This document shows positions 59,856 through 64,000 of a DNA stretch of 64,000 bases, piece by piece. The DNA is from Lentzea albidocapillata subsp. violacea. GTDB lineage: Bacteria > Actinomycetota > Actinomycetes > Mycobacteriales > Pseudonocardiaceae. Under the pieces are notes generated by a model, which was given only the letters and a program-made list of their open reading frames with translations, did no database searches and was not told where the DNA came from. Numbering within the stretch: the first letter of the stretch is position 1; every line of letters begins with the position of its first letter. The stretch is taken from the NCBI RefSeq assembly GCF_900100275.1, contig NZ_FNET01000001.1, positions 310,001 to 374,000 of the forward strand. Direction: 5' to 3'. A program made the position numbers and the translations under genes.

Positions 59856-61532
59856 TCAGGCTTCGATGACGACCGGGATGACGACCGGCCGGCGGCGGTA
59901 GGTGCGTTGTGCCCACATCTGCACTTGTTGTGCGATGAGGCGTTCGAGCTCCGCCACGTCGTTGATGTTCTTCTGCGCGGCGCCCGCGAGGGCGTTCTCG
60001 ATGGCGGGGACCACCGGCTGGAACGTCGAGGCGTCGTGTTCGAAGCCGTGGGCGATGAAGTCGGGTGCGTCGTCGAGCCGGCCTGTGTCGGTGTCGATGA
60101 TGGCGACCACGGTGATCATGCCTTCTTCGCCCAGCGTGCGGCGCTGCGCCAGGGAGTCCTCGGTGACGCCGCCGACGGTCTGGCCGTCGACGTAGATGTT
60201 GTGCACCTCGAACTGGCCGGTGACCGAGGCCCGGCCCTCGTGCAGGTCGATCACGTGGCCGTTCGCGGCGACGAGCACCTGGCCGCGGTCGACCCCGGTG
60301 CGGACGGCCAGCTCGGCGTTGGCTCGCAGGTGGCGTGCCTCGCCGTGCACGGGCAGGACGTTGGCGGGTTGCACGATGTTGTAGCAGTAGACCAGTTCAC
60401 CGGCGCTGGCGTGCCCGGAGACGTGGACCTTGGCGTTGCCCTTGTGCACCACGTTCGCGCCCAGGTCGGTCAGGCCGTTGATCACCCGGTAGATGGCGTT
60501 CTCGTTGCCGGGGATCAGAGAGCTGGCCAGCAGGACGGTGTCGCCCTCGACGATGACGATCTCGTGCTCACCGGCCGCCATGCGCGACAGGGCGGCCATC
60601 GGCTCACCCTGCGACCCGGTGCACACCAGGGTCACCTTGTCGGCGGGAAGCCGGTTGGCGTCCCTGACGTCCACGACGAGCCCGTCGGGCACCTTCAGGT
60701 ACCCCAGCTCGGAGGCCAGACCCATGTTGCGGACCATGGAGCGGCCGACGAAGGCGACCTTGCGGCCGTGTGCGGCCGCGGAGTCGAGCACCTGCTGGAT
60801 GCGGTGCACGTGGCTGGCGAAGCTGGAGACGATCACCCGGCGCGGGGTGGTGCGGAAGACCTCGTCGATCGCGGGGGCGAGGTCGCGTTCGGAGGTGGTG
60901 AAGCCGGGCACGTCGGCGTTGGTGGAGTCGACGAGGAACAGGTCGACACCCTCCTCGCCGAGGCGGGCGAAACCCCGGAGGTCGGTGATCCGCTTGTCGA
61001 GCGGGAACTGGTCCATCTTGAAGTCGCCGGTGTGCAGCACGAGACCGGCGTTGGTGCGGATGGCGATGGCCAGGCCGTCGGGGATGGAGTGGTTGACGGC
61101 GAGGAACTCCAGGTCGAACGGCCCTCGGGTGAGCTGTTCGCCTTCCTTGACCTCGACCAGGACGGGCTTGATCCGGTGCTCGGCCAGCTTGGCGGCCAGG
61201 AACTTCAGCGTGAGCCGGGAGCCGACGACCGGGATGTCACGTCGTTCCCGCAGCAGGTACGGCACACCCCCGATGTGGTCCTCGTGGCCGTGGGTCAACA
61301 CGATGGCGACAACATCGGCCAACCGGTCCCGGATGCAGCTCCAGTCCGGGAGGATCACGTCGACACCGGGCTGGTGCTCCTCGGGGAACAGGACCCCGCA
61401 GTCGACGATGAGCAGCTTGCCCTCGTGCTCGAACACGGTCATGTTCCGGCCGATCTCACCGAGACCGCCGAGGGCGATGACCCGCAGGGCATCCGGGGCG
61501 AGTGCGGGCGGAGGGGTGGACGTTCGAGCCAT
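59856..61532 (-). CDS. rnj: Ribonuclease J family protein
   Basis: A 558-residue metallo-beta-lactamase/beta-CASP ribonuclease. Metal ligands in LTHGHEDHIGG and TGDFKMD, then the beta-CASP domain with NIVQPANVLPVHGEARHLRANAELA and the C-terminal domain ending RRPVVIPVVIEA. RNase J degrades and matures RNA with 5'-exonuclease and endonuclease activity. In most actinobacteria rnj lies downstream of dapA; here it is next to a MerR gene instead, so it may be a second, regulated copy. ATG chosen with GAGGGT upstream. Confidence 0.9.
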   Translation of the reverse strand: MARTSTPPPALAPDALRVIALGGLGEIGRNMTVFEHEGKLLIVDCGVLFPEEHQPGVDVILPDWSCIRDRLADVVAIVLTHGHEDHIGGVPYLLRERRDIPVVGSRLTLKFLAAKLAEHRIKPVLVEVKEGEQLTRGPFDLEFLAVNHSIPDGLAIAIRTNAGLVLHTGDFKMDQFPLDKRITDLRGFARLGEEGVDLFLVDSTNADVPGFTTSERDLAPAIDEVFRTTPRRVIVSSFASHVHRIQQVLDSAAAHGRKVAFVGRSMVRNMGLASELGYLKVPDGLVVDVRDANRLPADKVTLVCTGSQGEPMAALSRMAAGEHEIVIVEGDTVLLASSLIPGNENAIYRVINGLTDLGANVVHKGNAKVHVSGHASAGELVYCYNIVQPANVLPVHGEARHLRANAELAVRTGVDRGQVLVAANGHVIDLHEGRASVTGQFEVHNIYVDGQTVGGVTEDSLAQRRTLGEEGMITVVAIIDTDTGRLDDAPDFIAHGFEHDASTFQPVVPAIENALAGAAQKNINDVAELERLIAQQVQMWAQRTYRRRPVVIPVVIEA

Positions 61533-61537
61533 GGTCA

Positions 61538-61555
61538 CACCCTCACGTTAAGTGA
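61538..61555 (-). promoter_or_regulatory. MerR-type operator upstream of RNase J
   Basis: CACCCTCACGTTAAGTGA aligns with the other two dyads; on the coding strand it reads ACGTGAGGGTGTGACC just before the ATG. Contains CTCAC-GTTAA-GTGAG, a perfect inner repeat. The third member of the set is the weakest. Confidence 0.45.
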
Positions 61556-61603
61556 GAGTTGCCGGTGAAGGAAATCGGCGGCGCGTGCCAGGCGTGATGT
61601 TCG

Positions 61604-61987
61604 TCAGTCCGAGGGCAGGTGGGACCGCAGTGTCGTGGCGAAGTCCTCGGCGATGCGCAGCTGCGCGCGCAGCTGCTGGCAGCGTTCGTCGGCGGCGGTC
61701 CAGAACCCGGACAGGCGGTCGAGGTGCTTGTCGCGATCGGGATCGTCGCCGGCGGACAGCGCGTCGAGGATGCCGAGCAGTTCGCGCATCTCCTCGAGCT
61801 GGAAGCCGAGCGGCTTCATCCGCTTGATCACGTCGAGGCGTTGCACGTCAGGCTCGGTGTAGAGGCGGAACCCGCCCTGGCTGCGCGCGCTCGGCACCAC
61901 CAGGTCGACCTCCTCGTAGTACCGGATCGTGCGCAACGACAGACCGGTCCGCTCGGCCACCTCACCGATCTGCATATGCTCGCCCAC
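61604..61987 (-). CDS. MerR-family regulator
   Basis: A 127-residue MerR-type activator. Winged HTH MQIGEVAERTGLSLRTIRYYEEVDLV, then RSQGGFRLYTEPDVQRLDVIKRMKPLGFQLEEMRELL, and a short coiled-coil tail with no metal-binding Cys set or drug-binding domain visible. A GTG start has a strong GGGAAGGGA site; the ATG four codons later is an alternative. It sits between RNase J and RF3 genes, both with matching dyads upstream, and is the natural candidate to regulate them and the SulP gene. Confidence 0.85.
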   Translation of the reverse strand: MGEHMQIGEVAERTGLSLRTIRYYEEVDLVVPSARSQGGFRLYTEPDVQRLDVIKRMKPLGFQLEEMRELLGILDALSAGDDPDRDKHLDRLSGFWTAADERCQQLRAQLRIAEDFATTLRSHLPSD

Positions 61988-62081
61988 AACATCCCTTCCC
62001 GAACTGCACCACGATCACCAGCCATTCTGGCATCACGCCCCGTGCTCATACCCCACTCGCGCCGCCGGGCAGGAATCAGTT

Positions 62082-62103
62082 TACCGTGACGTGAGGGTAG
62101 AGT
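62082..62103 (+). promoter_or_regulatory. MerR-type operator/promoter upstream of RF3
   Basis: TACCGTGACGTGAGGGTA (62082-62099) is an 18-base dyad symmetric at 14 of 18 positions, followed by TAGAGT at 62098-62103. It shares 13 of 18 bases with the SulP site read in the same orientation. The distance to the RF3 ATG is 35 bases. Confidence 0.6.
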
Positions 62104-62137
62104 TCTGGCTGGATGTTGCCTACCTGAAGGATCACGA

Positions 62138-63751
62138 ATGACCACCGCCACCCCGGCGACCGCCTTGTCCGTAACCGTGCTCGCGGAGGCGGAACGCAGG
62201 CGCACCTTCGCGGTGATCAGCCATCCGGACGCGGGCAAGTCGACCATGACCGAGGCGCTGGCACTGCACGCGAAGGTGATCACCGAGGCGGGCGCGGTGC
62301 ACGGCAAGGCCGGTCGGCGTGGTGTGGTGTCGGACTGGATGGAGATGGAGAAGGCGCGCGGGATCTCCATCACGTCCGCCGCGTTGCAGTTCTCCTACCG
62401 CGACTGCGTGATCAACCTGCTGGACACCCCCGGCCACGCCGACTTCTCCGAGGACACCTACCGGGTGCTGTCGGCGGTGGACTGCGCGGTCATGCTGCTC
62501 GACGCGGCCAAAGGCCTGGAGCCGCAGACGCTCAAGTTGTTCGACGTCTGCCGGTTCCGCGGCATCCCCGTGATCACCTTCATCAACAAGTGGGACCGCC
62601 CCGGCCGGGCCGCGCTGGACCTGTGCGACGAACTCGTGGAGCGGATCGGGTTGCAGCCGATGCCGCTGACCTGGCCGGTCGGCGACGCCGGCCACTTCCG
62701 CGGCGTGCTCGACCGCCGCAGCGGGCACTTCGTGCGCTATCAGCGCACCGCGGGTGGTGCCACGGTCGCCGGTGAAGAGCACCTGCCGGCTGGGCAGGCG
62801 GAGGCTGAAGAAGGCGTGGAGTGGACACGGGCCCGCGAGGAAGCGGAGCTGCTCGGCGCGTCCGGCGGCGAGTTCGAGCTCGAGCGGTTCCTCGAAGCCA
62901 CGGCGACACCGGTGCTGTTCGGGTCGGCGGTGCTCAACTTCGGTGTGCGGCAACTGCTCGACCTGCTCGTCGAGATCGCACCACGCCCTACCGCGCGGCC
63001 GGACGCCGCCGGTAGTCCGCGTGAGCTGGACGCACCGTTCTCGGCGTTCGTGTTCAAGGTGCAGACCGGCATGGATCGCGCGCACAGGGACCAGGTCGCG
63101 TTCGCGCGCGTGTGCTCCGGCGTGTTCGAGCGAGGCATGGTCGTGACCAACGCCGCCACGGGCAAGCCGTTCGCCACCAAGTACGTACAACAGGTCTTCG
63201 GCCAGCAACGCTCCACATTGGACACCGCCTTTCCCGGCGATGTGATCGGGTTGGTCAACGCCACCGCGCTGGGCGTGGGCGACACCCTGCATTCGGGAAA
63301 ACCCGCGGTGCGGTTCCCCGGTCTGCCCAGCTTCGCCCCGGCGCACTTCGCCGTCGCGCGACCGGCGGACCTCAGTCGCACCAAGCAGTTCCGCAAGGGA
63401 ATCGAGCAACTGGAGTCCGAGGGCGTCGTGCAGGTGCTGCGCTCGTTGCGTCGCGGCGACGGCGCGCCGGTGTTCGCCGCGGTCGGCCCCATGCAGTTCG
63501 AGGTCGCCGCACATCGCCTGGACGCGGAGTTCAAGTCGCCCGTGCGGCTCGAACCGTTGCCCTACACCGTCGTGCGCCGCCTGGCCGACCCCAAGCAGCG
63601 GTCCCTCGTGGACGGCAACCGCACCGAGGTGCTCACCCGCACCGACGGCATGGACCTCGCCCTGTTCGTCGACTCCACCGCGCTGGGCGTCATGCGGCGC
63701 CTGCACCCCGAGGTACGGCTGGAGCCTCTCGTCGCGGGAACCGACGACTGA
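62138..63751 (+). CDS. prfC: Peptide chain release factor 3
   Basis: A 537-residue translational GTPase. G1 SHPDAGKST, G3 LLDTPGHADFSEDTYR, G4 INKWD (usually NKxD), and the switch region WMEMEKARGISITSAALQF, all diagnostic of RF3. The C-terminal domains (GVVQVLRS, PVFAAVGPMQFEVAAHRLDAEF) are complete. RF3 recycles RF1/RF2 after termination and aids ribosome quality control. Transcribed divergently from the MerR gene with a MerR-like operator close to its start. Confidence 0.93.
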   Translation: MTTATPATALSVTVLAEAERRRTFAVISHPDAGKSTMTEALALHAKVITEAGAVHGKAGRRGVVSDWMEMEKARGISITSAALQFSYRDCVINLLDTPGHADFSEDTYRVLSAVDCAVMLLDAAKGLEPQTLKLFDVCRFRGIPVITFINKWDRPGRAALDLCDELVERIGLQPMPLTWPVGDAGHFRGVLDRRSGHFVRYQRTAGGATVAGEEHLPAGQAEAEEGVEWTRAREEAELLGASGGEFELERFLEATATPVLFGSAVLNFGVRQLLDLLVEIAPRPTARPDAAGSPRELDAPFSAFVFKVQTGMDRAHRDQVAFARVCSGVFERGMVVTNAATGKPFATKYVQQVFGQQRSTLDTAFPGDVIGLVNATALGVGDTLHSGKPAVRFPGLPSFAPAHFAVARPADLSRTKQFRKGIEQLESEGVVQVLRSLRRGDGAPVFAAVGPMQFEVAAHRLDAEFKSPVRLEPLPYTVVRRLADPKQRSLVDGNRTEVLTRTDGMDLALFVDSTALGVMRRLHPEVRLEPLVAGTDD

Positions 63752-63856
63752 CCGGTCCTCGCTGGGGGAGAAGTCCTGTTCTCATTCCGCTCCGACGACC
63801 GGCTGGTCGGACGTGAGCGTGGTAGGCAGGCGGTGCCAGGTGGGTAGTCCAGGCGC

Positions 63857-64000
63857 ATGACGACCACGCAGATCCGCGACACCGAGGCCGTCGACCGCTA
63901 CCGCCGCGCCTGCGACTACGCGGCCGCGGCGATGATCTACCTGAAGGACAACGTGCTGCTGCGCGAGCTGAGTAGGCAGCGGTGCCCTCACCGAACGACG
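63857..64000 (+). CDS. Partial phosphoketolase-like protein (N-terminus)
   Basis: The first 48 codons, cut by the window end. TEAVDRYRRACDYAAAAMIYLKDNVLLRE fits the N-terminus of xylulose-5-phosphate/fructose-6-phosphate phosphoketolases, which normally continue LREPLRPEHxKxRLLGHWGT. After LRE the present text diverges (LSRQRCPHRTT), so a frameshift or another family remains possible. The whole gene lies beyond the window. Confidence 0.45.
   Translation, partial: MTTTQIRDTEAVDRYRRACDYAAAAMIYLKDNVLLRELSRQRCPHRTT

Noticed and set aside
1..64000. CRISPR array, tRNA, rRNA or complete transposon
   Set aside because: No regularly spaced repeats, no tRNA or rRNA-like sequence and no complete transposase were seen; only an IS21 fragment is present.

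Overview
The window is high-GC, densely coded actinobacterial DNA. GTG/TTG starts, ATGA start/stop overlaps, TAT and Sec leaders ending in AxA, sugar ABC transporters without their own ATPase, and small DUF6292/DUF6221-like proteins all fit a filamentous actinomycete, most likely Pseudonocardiaceae (Lentzea/Saccharothrix/Actinosynnema-like). The family-level placement is inference. I see no rRNA, tRNA, CRISPR array, intact IS or prophage.

1-8.2 kb is ordinary chromosome: a TDT-family transporter, an unrecognised protein with internal repeats, a coupled MFS/Dabb/SnoaL trio, a large LuxR-type (LAL) regulator, and small hypotheticals. 8.2-13.0 kb holds two secreted GH30 enzymes, one with a ricin-type lectin tail and one with a C-terminal discoidin-like domain, divergent from a LacI regulator. 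13.0-17.8 kb holds a membrane protein, a universal stress protein, a DHA2 drug exporter with a divergent TetR and a tandem TetR-like operator, and a PucR-type regulator whose start overlaps an IS21 transposase remnant.

18.2-57.5 kb is a large pectin side-chain and rhamnogalacturonan-I utilisation region. (a) A leftward operon (24.3-18.2 kb) has a cutinase/PETase-fold esterase with a lectin domain, a GH53 galactanase, a CE12-type acetylesterase, a second esterase and a lectin-GH43, with a LacI gene just upstream. (b) A rightward operon (26.9-33.1 kb) has two permeases, a binding protein, a GH43 and a GH5, divergent from a D-2-hydroxyacid dehydrogenase and followed by a convergent LacI. (c) A DUF2264 protein is divergent from a lyase operon (PL26-like, PL11, PL9, GH43), ending in a terminator, then a GH2 enzyme. 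(d) A LacI is divergent from an ABC transporter plus cytosolic GH51 arabinofuranosidase. (e) A leftward arabinan operon holds endo-arabinanase, lectin-GH43 and GH43-CBM42. Together these would cut arabinan, galactan and the RG-I backbone outside the cell, import the oligomers and finish arabinose release inside.

57.9-64 kb returns to a different theme: a SulP transporter, an RNase J, a small MerR regulator and peptide-release factor 3. A similar 18-bp dyad lies upstream of SulP, RNase J and RF3, suggesting one MerR regulon. The window ends inside a phosphoketolase-like gene.

The most notable observations are: the MerR/RNase J/RF3/SulP regulon; the PETase-fold enzyme carrying a carbohydrate-binding domain inside a pectin locus; one LacI-type operator family recurring at seven places over 31 kb; a frameshifted permease remnant marking a lost transporter; and a DUF2264 gene with no normal start codon where its conserved N-terminus begins.
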